From: Psococerastis gibbosa
Lineage: Eukaryota > Arthropoda > Insecta > Psocodea > Psocidae
Direction of reading: 5' to 3'
DNA: 64,000 nucleotides
Assembly: GCA_963971405.1 (NCBI GenBank)
Contig: OZ020491.1
Coordinates: 7,310,855-7,374,854 of the forward strand
Shown: piece by piece, positions 52,720 to 63,601 of the stretch
Layout of the letters: the number at the start of each line of letters is the position of its first letter
Numbering within the stretch: the first letter of the stretch is position 1
Notes under the pieces: model-generated
Told to the model about the DNA's origin: nothing
The model's input: only the letters and a program-made list of their open reading frames with translations
The model's database searches: none
Translations under genes and position numbers: made by a program

Positions 52720-53400
52720 AATAATAATAATAATTCTTCAACATTTTTAACAGTTCCAAATACATTGTTGGTCCCCTTACCTTAAGGTGTGCGGGGTATC
52801 ATCGATAATTCCGTTAAAATATACCTTTTTCATCAGAACCCAAGTCTTGCGTGGGAGTGCAACCAGTTTGGGTTTGATTCTCTATTGAGCACCTAAAATC
52901 TACAGTTACGGATTTCCCTATGGGCAGGATGGGCTGCAGCCCAGGGCGGCACTTTTAAAGAGCGGCAAATTATCCTCAATAATTTTTCATGTACAAACAA
53001 AGAACGCATCAACAACGGCTGAAAAGCGCTTATCTGCACGATTATCACAATCGAAGCTGGCAAGACGACAGAAATAGATTTTGAAGAATTCGTTCGGCTG
53101 AAAAAAACTGGGAAAGAAAATTTTTGAATATAAAATGCAATTAAAAAGTTTTAAATTCAAGCAAAATATTTTTTATCAATAATAATATTGATGAAGTGTC
53201 ACTTAACAAAAATATCCCGAATCGCATGGAAGTGGGGGGGGGGGGGCACAGTTTTGGTAGCCCAGGGCGGCACTTACCCTAAGAAACATACCTACCTGAA
53301 GGATCGATAAAAAGGTTTAAATCAGAAAAATAAATTTTTCGTAATTTTTCATAAATATTGACATTTCTTTTAGTTTTTAGCCTCTTTTAAAGAATACTTA
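52720..53400. other. LINE-tail-like piece and unassigned sequence
   Basis: 52715-52800 (AATAATAATAATAATT...CCTTAAGGTGTGCGGGGTA) resembles 54130-54243 and looks like a reversed LINE 3' end. A poly-G segment lies at 53227-53246, with TGGGCTGCAGCCCAGGGCGG at 52928 repeated as AGCCCAGGGCGGCACTTACC at 53261, perhaps ends of a decayed transposon. Confidence 0.4.
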
Positions 53401-53402
53401 CC

Positions 53403-53577
53403 CAGCAGCCCGATTGAGGCGATTATAATACCGGTATTTATTTAATCCCCTGGTATTAAAAATGTAAACAAGATAATTTTATAATGGAAAGTGCTATTCA
53501 AAATTTGTTTGTTTACAGTTATAATCCTAGGGTATTTATTTAACCCCGGTATTATAGTCGCCTCGATCAGACTGCTG
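53403..53577. mobile_element. Foldback MITE family D, copy 2
   Basis: CAGCAGCCCGATTGAGGCGA and its inverse enclose the same centre as 24235-24402 (AAACAAGATAATTTTATAAT). Confidence 0.8.
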
Positions 53578-53881
53578 GTGTTACAAATGAAAACAATTTA
53601 ATGTTAGAGTGCAAAGTTCTAGTCCAATAATTATGTTTACATTTTGAACTCTAAATTAATGTTTAAACGCCTATACAATGCATCAAATTCTATCGAGTAA
53701 TTTGGCCCAAAATTGAAGACAGTCCTTTACCAAAATACATTGTTAAGGGTCCTGGGACCTCAAAACGTGTAAGTCCGTTGAAATGTCGAAATTGAAAATT
53801 CGGGCCATCACACAGCTATCCTTGGAATATTAATAATTATATAAAAAGAGATAGGAGAGAAATAAATAATATACGATATCC

Positions 53882-54100
53882 AGGACAAGTAGAGTAGTGG
53901 TAAAGACTCCAAAATTCACCCGAAAGGTTGTTGGTTCGAGTCCCATACTTGCTACATTTTCTGGTCATGCTTCGGAGGGCATGTAAGGCAGGTAGTCCCG
54001 GGTTTTCCTAGTTGAGTAATGAGTGTAAGAGAGGGCTTTATAGCCCCGACTCCGCCAGGTTGGCTTAGTATAAAGTCAATCATTATTTATTTATTTTAGC
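53882..54100 (+). mobile_element. tRNA-derived SINE, best copy
   Basis: The head AGGACAAGTAGAGTAGTGGT (A-box region) and B box GGTTCGAGTCCCA are 40-50 bp apart, as in a tRNA. The body (CATGCTTCGGAGGGCATGTA, TTTATAGCCCCGACTCCG) and AT-rich tail follow. Copies on the minus strand are at 29735-29952 and 41160-41312. It should be transcribed by RNA polymerase III and moved by a LINE. Confidence 0.8.
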
Positions 54101-54829
54101 CGCCATTAGGTATTGGGCCAAAGTATATAATAATATAATAACAATAATAATAATAATAATAATAATAATTTGTGTATTTCTCAACATTATTGACATAACA
54201 AGATATATTGTAGGCCCCCTTAACCTAATGGTGTGCGGGGTACCTACCAACTCTAGCTGACAAAATTTAATAATAAAGACACAAGCACAATCGCAATAAC
54301 TAAGCACAACATAGCCTACTTACACCCATACTGCAAAATTGGCAGCAGTGCCTTTGGTATACTCCAATATATACTACAATAATGCCTCACAGAAGTCAGT
54401 AGGTAATACTAGTTTCCTATTTAAAGCCCTGGCACCCCCGATAGTTTTTTAAAAGCATTTTCTTGGTACCAAAAGCTCTGTCTAGACGTAGTTCTTTTTT
54501 AACTGGGAAGACTGACCAGCCCGAGCGTAGCATTTCTAGTATTACGGGTAGCAGTTTTTTTTTTCATGTAGAGAGTAAAGAGGCAATAACATTTAAAAAG
54601 AAAAGTGCTTACCAATTCACACGGCAGTTGCCTGTGTCGGGGCCTTAACGCCGTTCGTGACGTGATCATGGCTGTCCTTGCAGTCAGCTGTGCCTACTAT
54701 ATTTACGTCAGTCGTACATGTGAAATTGGACCTGAAATCAACAATAACACACCCTAAATAAATAAAGAACCGGTACGAGTAAACCCGTACATGCTTTCCT
54801 ATTTATTAATTATTATAGGTACAGTCAGG

Positions 54830-55070
54830 GAACGAAGAATGGCGAGGTGGGGCAGCACGAAAAGAAGAGAATACGCACATCTGCTAGAACGTGTGGAGGG
54901 CACAAGTCCTATTGGTCGACCGAGGATGTCAGGTGATACAAAAGTGAGGAAAAACCTCAGGACCCTCGGTCTCTGACCGGGTGATACTGTAACACATGGA
55001 AGATGAAGAGCCGTGCCGCCGACCCCGTGGGATAAAGGCACCGTTAAAGTAATGTAAAGTAAGTAGATAG
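54830..55070 (+). pseudogene. RTE-like LINE C-terminal fragment
   Basis: RRMARWGSTKRREYAHLLER, GTSPIGRPRMSGDTKVRKNL, then RAVPPTPWDKG resembles the GRPK...DL...RAADP end of RTE-like reverse transcriptases. There is a stop before the end, so it is decayed. Confidence 0.5.
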
Positions 55071-55289
55071 ACAATATAAGTAGGATAGTTCCGTGGTAAA
55101 CAATTGTCCTAGGGTTAAATTTCGGTTGCCTGAACTTTTCCTATCCCAAAGCACTGAATTGATAGATGGGACAATTGCATTGTCTAGAACGGGCATACCA
55201 ATATATTACAACACAGTAATAATGGCAGGGTATGCAATGCATTGGGGCATGAATTATCCATAATTTTTTTAAAAATATTTCTTCATATT

Positions 55290-55745
55290 AAAAACCGACA
55301 CTGCTTGGGAAAGCAATCGGGTCGGTTTTGTTTCTCTATTTAACACCTAAAACATATCTGAAGTTAGAAAGCACCGAGAGGAACGTTCCTCCGAAAAATT
55401 ATTCTTTCGTCATTTTTCATGGAAATTGAGCCTTGTTTAATTTTTTTTGTCACCAGAAGAAAACTATCAAGGGGCAAGCAACCTGTTGTATTTTGCTTAC
55501 ATTAATAACGACTACAATATAAAATTTAAAGAAAATCATTGGAGCTGTTTTCGAGAAATAATTTTTTAGCCGTTTTTTTTGAGCTTTTTGAGTGTAAAAC
55601 CCTCCAAAATTGAGATTGCCCAAAATATTAAAAATAAAGTAATCCCGAGGCATAATTTTTGTGAACCTACATGCCAAATTTCAAAACAATCAGCAAGTAG
55701 TTTGCTCGCAAATCGACAGACAGACAGACTCTTCTGCCTTATCTA
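55290..55745 (-). repeat. Interspersed repeat C, reversed copy
   Basis: Read on the minus strand it follows the order of 21338-21960 (CTGTCTGTCTGTC, AAACTACT, GAAATTTGGCATGTAGGTTC, CCCTTGATAGTTT). It ends about 55 bp from the last recognised exon of the receptor gene. Confidence 0.65.
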
Positions 55746-55800
55746 TGAATTACTAAGAGTGAGGGAAGAACAATTTAATTCACTGACTGCTGGCCATTGC

Positions 55801-57677
55801 TTACCTAGAAGTATTGGTAGTTGTAGTCATCGTAGAATGATCTCCCCGACTGACAAGATTAGCTTCCTCGTTGAGCTCGTCCCCACCGATATCGGTGCCT
55901 TGCGAGGCGCCCCTCAACGCCCGATGTTTTTCAGAACCTGGCCTGGCCCTCTTCGGGAAAACACTGTTTTCCACCTGAAATTTAACAATTATAAACTGTT
56001 TAGTGGCAATACCGCAAAAGGAAGTGATGAGTTACAGAACAGGCGTGCAGACAGTGCAAGCCACTATACTATTGTATGTTGTACATTGTGCGGAAAACAG
56101 AATGCGGAATTGGATGTCCTTTATGAAATTCCTCATAGCCTGGAGCAGCGAAGCTCATGCTTATTTCAGATGGAGTTTTGGACGGGACCGAGTATACATT
56201 GATTTTCTTTAGTGAGATCCGCGGCTCAATCCCGTCGATATTTATTACTTCTCATGTATTTTCGGTCCGGGTTGAGGTTTGCTCCGCTCCATGTCTCTCC
56301 AGTCTGGTGCGAACAAAATCCGGACCAATTTCATCATTAGTCAGAAGCGGCAAGGAGCACTATGCGCACTTCACCTCTCAGTAGAATAATGCTGAAAGAG
56401 TTTGAAGAAGACAAAGAATTTTAGCGTCTCTTTCTGGTTTCAAGCGTTATTTAGAGAGGGAGATGGGTTCAGACATCTGCCACATTGCCCCGGAGTACTG
56501 AAGATGTTTCCTTGGCTTAGTATAATATAGTACGCTCTCAACTATCTTCATACTAATTTCCCTTTGTGCGAACTTAATTATTGCTGCCCCCTGAGGAAAA
56601 AGGAACAACTGAAAAACATATAACCGATAGTGGAACGAGACTCACCTGGAGACATGCGTTGACATCTGTTCTCGTGGCGCAGACGCAAGCTTTCAAAAAG
56701 GATTTTTTGAAATTATCCGACAGGAAAGCGTAAAGAACTGGATTCATCGCTGAATTGGCAGTGCTAAGAATCGATGTAATGAGATGATAAAGAACGAAAA
56801 GACTCTCCCCTTGTGGACAAATCAACCCTTCCTCCGCTTCTTCAGTAGACTGGAAAATCAGCACCAACTGCCCCACCCAATACGGTGTCCAACAAAACAC
56901 ATACACCGAAATCACCGTCAGCACCAACTTGGTCACCTTCCGATGAGACTTCTTCAGTTCCTTACTCTTATTTTTCGGCCCTACCGTTTGCAGCTTTCTG
57001 ATTACAGCCACGTAGAACAGTAGAATTAAAATCACAGGAATGGCAAAAGTCAGGGTAAAAGCGTATAACGTGAATGTATTGAAGATCCGCATGAACGGCG
57101 TTGTCGAATTACTTGTCGGCCAAATGATATTACAGCTTAAATGGCCTTCTCCGCCATCTTTGACTGCGTCTGCGTATAATATGACTGGAAGAATCATGGC
57201 TGCACTTGCTACCCATGCTGTTACAGCAACGCATGTGCTAATGGTAGGTGTTCGTAGCTTTGGCGATGTAATAGGATGGCATATGGCAATGTACCGGTCA
57301 GCACTCATAATTGTGATGAAGGTGCTGCTTGTGAACTGATTTATGCCAGTCACAGTGAAGTAAATCTTGCAGCAGATGCTTCCGAAAGGCCAGGACTGGA
57401 CGATGGTTGTGGCTACTAGGAATGGGATGCTTATGAGAAAGCACTCGTCGGCGATGGCCATATTGACGATGTAAATATTGGTGACGGTTTGCATTTTGGA
57501 GAAACGAAGAACAACGTAGATGACCAGAGTGTTGCCGAGCAGTCCGACAATGCAAATCAGGAGGTAAATAAAAATGAGAATAAAGTTTGATATAGGGTGA
57601 AGTTGTGGGGGCAGACATGACGAATTGTGATGTACTAAAGTCGTATTTATGGCGGTAAAGTTATCCAAGCTATCCAT
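55801..57677 (-). CDS. AstC-R: Allatostatin-C (somatostatin-like) receptor, class A GPCR, two coding exons
   Basis: Exon 1 (57677-56646) encodes residues 1-344. An extracellular N-terminus with three N-glycosylation sites (NFT, NTT, NSS) is followed by seven membrane segments: TM1 with GNTLVIYV, TM2 NMAIADECFL, TM3 ending DRYIAICHP, TM4-5, TM6 VFCWTPYW and TM7 NSAMNPVLYAFLSDNF (NPxxY). The disulphide pair should be the Cys in GSICCK and the Cys in HLSCNI. KACVCA is a likely palmitoylation site. Exon 1 ends DVNACLQ at a GTGAGT donor. Exon 2 (55974-55801) begins VENSVFPKRAR, as in arthropod AstC receptors (xENSVFPR), and encodes a Ser/Thr-rich tail ending TTTTNTSR before TAA, 401 residues in all. 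Without splicing the frame would end at 56574 with an unrelated tail. The exon 2 end is also AG|GTAAGC, so a further exon is possible. The receptor is Gi-type in the family and acts in neuroendocrine signalling. Confidence 0.94.
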
Positions 57678-58439
57678 CTTCCCTCACCACTGCTGTATTA
57701 TAGAATCGTCCACCATCTTGAAAAATGAAGGAAAGATTAGTCTACTGCTCGTGTACAAAGGCGCCAATTTATGATTTATTTCCGGTTTCCTGACATTGGT
57801 ATGTGATAATAATGATGATGAGTCTTTTAAGAAGTTGCAGTCTTGTGAAAATGATATATAAAAGGTTGGGAGTTTCATTTCCTGTTGACTGAACTTTCGG
57901 CTTTTTGTCGCTAAACATAAAATATGTATTTTCAATACAAGTCTATCGGTCGTCTTCTTCTGTTGGGTCTACTATGCTATAGTTGCTGATGTGTTAAATG
58001 GGATGTGATAGATGTGTGAAGGTTTATAGTTTATTTATAAAAATATAAAAAGGACATAATCGAACCTGTCAACATTTTGAAGATGACGTCACGCTTGCAT
58101 AAATTCCCCACTGCGGCCGCCTTCCGCTAAGCATAGGACGGTCGTATTGGGGAACTCATGCAAGCATATTGAAAATGGCGCGGGTTCTAAAAACTTAGTG
58201 GCTTTTTACTTTTTTATAAGTAACATATAAATCTTTGGATATTCGCGTACATTTGAAAGTTTCCTTTATTTTCATGCAGGCTAGAATTGATTAAGCTAAT
58301 AAGCCGGAACATTTTTCCAAACGTTACAACTCTATTGATAAAATAACAATTTATAGCCTAAATAGCATATTTTCACCAAACCCGCTGCTCGGTCTTCTGG
58401 AACTAAGTATAGTTGTAGTATTAATAGTAGTATTTTTGA

Positions 58440-58470
<31 letters not shown>

Positions 58471-58560
58471 ATTAAGTAAGTAAGTGAAGTGAGCCCACGG
58501 GAAGGGCCTCTATCCAGTATTTGCTTTATCCAGTATTGGCTTTTAAAGACTTTCCCTACT
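57678..58560. other. Upstream of the receptor gene; (TAG)n microsatellite
   Basis: An AG acceptor (ATAATACAG) about 17 bp before the start codon suggests a 5' UTR intron. A (TAG)n run lies at 58438-58465. Nothing else was recognised. Confidence 0.4.
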
Positions 58561-58566
58561 CAAAAG

Positions 58567-59360
58567 CAGTGCCGGATTAACCCCGGGGGGGGGGGGGCAC
58601 AAGATATGGGGGGCCGTGGGTACAAACCAGAGCCGGTCCCAGACCTCAGACTTGTTGGTGGCGTAACGATAGGTTTTCGAAGAGGGTGGTGTATAATTTG
58701 GCGCCCCTCCACCCATTTTCATAAAAGTGTATACGTGGACGTAAGCAGCTTTTAATTTAATGACCTTAGTTCGGTTCGGTGGCTATGAAGGGGGGACGGG
58801 GGTCTCCCACGGGGGAGAAATTTAGCGAAAACAGACCTGAAATAGTTTGATTTTACGCATTTTGATAGCAGTAACTTGATTTCAACTGTGATTTAACAGG
58901 CAATTAATATAATTGCTAACAAGGGGGGCCCGGGGGTCTCCCCTGGGTGAATGTTTTTTGAAAAATAGGTCTGAAATATTGGGGTTCTACGCATTTTGAG
59001 AGGATTAAGGTTTATAAATTGCAGGGAATTAATATAATTGTGAACAGGGGGGCCCGGGGGTGTCCACCGGGAGAAAATGTTTGAAAAATAGGGTTGAAAT
59101 GGTGGGGTTTTACGGATTTTGAGTGCAGTAACACTTAGATTTTAGAGGCAAAGAATATAACCTCTAAAATTCATAAATCTACCAGCATTGAAAAAAAAAA
59201 TCAAAACTTTTAATTTTTAAAGAAAAACTTTAAGCATTATCGTTGCTATGCACATTCCCAATTTGGTGACCCACGACGAGATCTCCTCTCGCGGCCCATA
59301 AGTGGGAGCAGGTACCCTAAAATTTGGCTCCCGGCTTGGGCCCCCATAGATCCGGCCCTG
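58567..59360. mobile_element. hAT-like element with tandem units, reversed relative of 32777-34117
   Basis: The left end CAGTGCCGGATTAACCCC and the inverted CAGGGCCGGATCTATGG resemble the 32777-34117 ends. The interior carries three units in the opposite orientation (GGTTTTACG or GTTCTACGCATTTTGA, GGGCCCGGGGGTCTCCC, GAAAAATAGG). No clear 8-bp duplication was found, so the limits are less certain. Confidence 0.65.
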
Positions 59361-59364
59361 TATA

Positions 59365-60350
59365 TATGCATACATACATAGTTACTAGGCCAACCACAAT
59401 AATAATTTACAAACACCATAACTGTTATCAACTATCTTAGCTGTAATTTTGCCAAGTTTAACAACTATTTCATGCCATTAGCCGTTGCCCGCAAGGAACC
59501 TCCTGACGTTCCAACGATCCAACCCACCCCTGAAATACGAACACCCATTAATTTTGATTGGGGGATATGTGAGAGATATGGTTAACGACAGCATATATAC
59601 AAGCTCGTCATCGGGCACAACGGAATCAATACCTGACAGCTTTTGGCTTTCGACATTCCATTTATCTACTCCTGTGCATCGAGAGCATTTGCATTGGAAA
59701 TTCGTGTTCCGCACCAGTTTTCAATTTTTTTTTTTTTGTTAGGATAAGCGGTGAGCCGGCGACAGAGACCGATTGCTGATTTAGCGGTTTTGACAGCATG
59801 GCAATGCAGATGTACCCGTTGGAATTAATGGAATTGACTTGTCTTGCATGTATAGAATGCATTGACAGGTGACGGTGATTTCAAAATTGATTTTTTCTTT
59901 TGTGGGAAAAGCGGATGACACTGACATCAGCACTTCAGTAATTAAGGTAGCTGACCAACTAAATCAGAACCTGTATAGCAAAGGTCCCTGAGCAATTTCT
60001 GCACATTATAAGCAAAATGTCAGCGACACGAGCGCATGCATTTCGAACCTAAAAAGTAGATATAAAACTTTGTGCAGATCGGGACATATCGTTTCTGGAC
60101 GATTGCCCCATTCCTCTTTTATTAATCGTTGAGTTATTAAATAAATCCGATCCCCTTGTGGATTCGAACTACCGCCCTTCCGATTGAAATCACGTTCAGA
60201 TGCATGTTGCTTATGCTAGACGTATGCAGAGCTCTATTGGGTCCAACATGGCAAACCGTTGAATGCCGTCTGCTTTGGAACTGGTTAGTTTTAATACGGT
60301 ATTTAAAAGGCTTAAATAATTTCCCGGGCTATTTTTTCTCTTCCACTGGT
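59365..60350. other. No recognised gene
   Basis: Unassigned frames on both strands around 59480-59860 lack family motifs. Confidence 0.4.
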
Positions 60351-60362
60351 GCTATGCCTGCA

Positions 60363-60512
60363 GCCGCAAGTGTCCAGGTTTGGGGGGGGGGGGGTACAAA
60401 ATACTTTTTTTCCGTATTTTATTAATGAAAGTCTATTCTATCCAGTGAAAAGCCACTTTTATTTCGGAGGGGGTCGGAACCCCTTGGACCCCCCCCCCCC
60501 TGGGCATGGCCT
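60363..60512. mobile_element. Small hAT-like element
   Basis: The right end inverts to AGGCCATGCCCAGGGGG, related to 47225-47402. TGCCTGCA flanks both sides (60355-60362 and 60513-60520). There are poly-G and poly-C runs near the two ends. Confidence 0.65.
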
Positions 60513-60519
60513 TGCCTGC

Positions 60520-61690
60520 AGGAGGCGCAATAAACCAGACTTAGCAAATATTTGTAAGCTTAGTACCCCAAAACAAAAGAACAGCTCTGATGAAATCAAT
60601 AGGGTGTCTGTAATTACACCTTTAAAATGGTTGCACCCTTATGGGGATTTGTTACGGGAATAAAGAAATATGAGAGCAATGTCGTTATGGATGCAAATAA
60701 ATGAATGGTTTTTGTTTGTTAAGCTTAACCCAAACGAGTTTTAAAATTAAATCATATGAAACAGTATAGTCTTAGATTGTTGTTCAAATCAACATTTTCT
60801 TGCAATTGTTTCGAATCAAGTTACGCGGAGATCATGTTACGTCATTTCGCCTTGGCTTTCTATGGAAAACTTGAAACCCCAGGAATACACTTCAAATAAA
60901 TTGGTGCTTTCTAATGAAACAATATGTATTGTATGTCTTCTTAGTAATACGATATTGAATTGTACATTGATGTCTTGGCATTTTGGCCAAATATTTGATA
61001 TACGGGGCGGAAAGATTGACCTAGATAGACTAATGTTAAAAAATTAACTTATAATCAATTTGTGTAAAAAATTATATATTATTTAAAAAGTTAAAAAAAA
61101 AATTGGTTAATGCAGACTCACTATAGCTAAATTTTATTTTTATTTTTATTAATTTAAGGGCGCGAGGCCAGGCTTGTGGCATATGCGCCAAGACTCTAAG
61201 TTGTCTTAGTAGTTATATCACTATTGGTGGAGAAAGGCTGAAAGTGAGACGACATTACTAACGTCGTCTCCCAGGATTAGAGAGAGAGTTGATTGTATGT
61301 TGTACATTGCACGGGCTGTTTGATAGTTGGGGCAATCTGCAAGTATGTATTCAACAGTAAGTGGGCGAGCACACTGGTTACATTGGGGTGGTAGGTAGGT
61401 CTTTGCTCATTAGGTACGAATGAGTTAGATGCGTATGTCCTATGCGCAAATAATAGCTATATAGCTAAATATTACGAGACATTACGCCGGTCTGAATAAA
61501 GACGAATTTATTTGTAGTTTGGACGGTGCAAAATACACCTACACATACTGTATCTTTATTGTAATATTGTATTGTATAATTGGCCTAATATAATATCATT
61601 CATTCATTCATTCATTCATGGAAATAATGAGTACCTATTCAAGAAAATGTGAATGAGAATTTGGTGTATTTGCTTGGTTGTCTATCTGGT
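60520..61690. other. No recognised gene
   Basis: AT-rich, unassigned. A (CATT)n run lies at 61600-61619. Confidence 0.4.
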
Positions 61691-61691
61691 A

Positions 61692-62066
61692 CAAGGGTGG
61701 GTCCAGGACAGATTTTCGGAGGGGGCCATTCCGGGAAAAGTGGGTGTAGCCTACGAAGTCAAATTAATTTTTAGGGATTGTGCAGTTGGTGTGTTTGTCA
61801 GCGAAACAAGGCACATTAATTTACAGTGCATTACTTGAAACACCCATGAGCCTGATGCAGATAGGTACCAATGGAGGGTCCGCGGAAAAATTTGAAAATA
61901 TAAGTCAAAATAGTGGGGTTTTACGATTTTTACAGCAGTAAAATTTATAATTTAAACATGGAAGACATATTCATGTTACCATACTAAGGTTTTTGTTCAG
62001 AATGTCCTATTTTATATAGTATATGCTAATTTTTCTCAAGGGGGAGGGGCATGGCCCCCGCCACTA
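61692..62066. mobile_element. hAT-like element, left member of an inverted pair
   Basis: The element starts CAAGGGTGGGTCCAGGACAG and is flanked by ATCTGGTA and AACTGGTA (one change). Its sequence is the inverse of 62184-62535 (for example GGAGGGGGCCATTCCGGGAA and TTCCCGGAATGGCCCCCTCC). Confidence 0.75.
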
Positions 62067-62183
62067 AACTGGTATGAGTGGGCTCAGCTTTAATCAGCTT
62101 CAGTGACAAGATGCTTGTACTTGTGCGAGTCTCTTCACACCTTGTGACGCAGGTTGCTGAATACTGGACCCAGAAACTAGGAG

Positions 62184-62535
62184 CAGTGGCGGGTCCAGAG
62201 GGGTGTACACTGTATAAAATAAGATATTCTTAACAAAAACCTTAGTATGGTAACATGAATATGTTTTCCATGATTAAATTATAAGTTTTACTGCTGTTAA
62301 AATGCGTAAAACCCCACTATTTTGCTCTTATATTTTCAAATTTTTCCCCCGGGGGAGACCCCCCTCCCCCCATCGGTATCTATCTGCATTGGGCGAATGA
62401 GTTTTTCAAGTAATGCACTGTAAATTAATGTGCCTTGTTTCGCTAACAAACACACCAAATTAATTTGGCTTCGTAGGCTACACCCACTTTTCCCGGAATG
62501 GCCCCCTCCGAAAATCTGTCCTGGACCCGCCCTTG
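62184..62535. mobile_element. hAT-like element, right member of the pair, perfect 8-bp duplication
   Basis: The ends CAGTGGCGGGTCCAGAG and the inverted CAAGGGCGGGTCCAGGAC lie between perfect ACTAGGAG repeats (62176-62183 and 62536-62543). One AAATGCGTAAAACCCC / CCCCCGGGGGAGACCCCC unit is inside. Confidence 0.88.
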
Positions 62536-62544
62536 ACTAGGAGT

Positions 62545-63455
62545 CTCTACCTGAGACCCAAAAAAGTGAAGTATAAAATAACATGGCAGCCTATGACCCG
62601 ACTTAAAACTGTATAAATGACTCGATTACTCAACCTCTACAATAGCTACTGCGTAGATTAAATTATTCATAATTTTTTCAATTAGAACTAAATCCGTGAA
62701 ATTAGCGCCTTTGCCATTAATATAACTCACATTCGCGGCACTTTGTCCATCACATTTTCTTCAATTTTTATCTGAAACAAGAGAAATACATCTCATTACT
62801 ATTGTACAATATGCTGCGATTATTTTTTTTTAACAAAACGGACCGGTCCGGTGTTTAAAGCCGGCTTTACACTAACATTTGTTTCAAACACGCAGTTTTC
62901 AACAAATGTTTAAATAACTTTTAAAAAACCTCATTTGAAAATGATTTCAACAATTTTAAGAAAATTAGTAAACAATATATCTTAGATAACGCTTCAGACT
63001 CTCTCCGGTCTTTTAATGGTGACGACAATGGATCCCCCCCCCCCTTAACATTCTCTCCCCCCTCTTCTTCTTCTCTTGTTTCTTCTCTATTTAATTTTAA
63101 GCATCTATATATTAATACAATATGTTTGTTTTTAAGGTTAGCATGAAAAGAAGACTTTATAGTCTTATTGTTCGCATTTTGGTTTGTTTTTATTCAATAA
63201 AGTCGTTTTCAATGCAATTCAACAAACGTGTTTGAAAACGAAAATTTCGTGTTTTCCATCCAGTGTCGGTAAATGTCAAAAGGAATTTGTAAACATGTTG
63301 TTTGCGGGAGCACCCGGAAGGGAAACCACTAATTAATATATAATATTTAAATTAAATTAAATAAACACCCATATTTTGTTTCTTTTTTACTGCTGGCTTT
63401 TCGCGACAGCCAGAGTCAGGGTTCATGTTGTCAGTCCATCACAGTTTCAGCCCCG
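62545..63455. other. No recognised gene
   Basis: AT-rich with a short poly-C/(CTT)n tract at 63033-63085. GTTTCAAACACGCAGTTTTC at 62880 and CAACAAACGTGTTTGAAAAC at 63220 are roughly inverted, so a decayed element with ends near 62865 and 63265 is possible. Confidence 0.4.
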
Positions 63456-63460
63456 ACTAA

Positions 63461-63598
63461 GGCGGGGATTCCACCAATGTCAATAGTGATATTAAATGTT
63501 TTTGACGTGGTAGCAGACTGTTTTAGACTGTCTAAAAATGTCTGCTACCACGTCAAAAAACATTTAATATAACTATTGACGTTATTGGAATCCGCGCC
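63461..63598. mobile_element. 138-bp near-perfect hairpin MITE with TAA target duplication
   Basis: The arms GGCGGGGATTCCACCAATG and GGCGCGGATTCCAATAACG close through TTTGACGTGGTAGCAGAC around a short TTTTAGACTGTCTAAAA loop. TAA on both sides (63458-63460 and 63599-63601) is the duplication. Confidence 0.88.
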
Positions 63599-63601
63599 TA
63601 A

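Noticed and set aside
53000-53290. Possible hAT-like element around the TGGGCTGCAGCCCAGGGCGG repeats
   Set aside because: The phrase occurs twice in direct orientation and no terminal repeat or 8-bp duplication could be confirmed.
55579-56202. 207-codon plus-strand frame opposite the receptor 3' exon
   Set aside because: It has no family motifs and lies antisense to a well-supported exon (VENSVFPK) and to repeat C.
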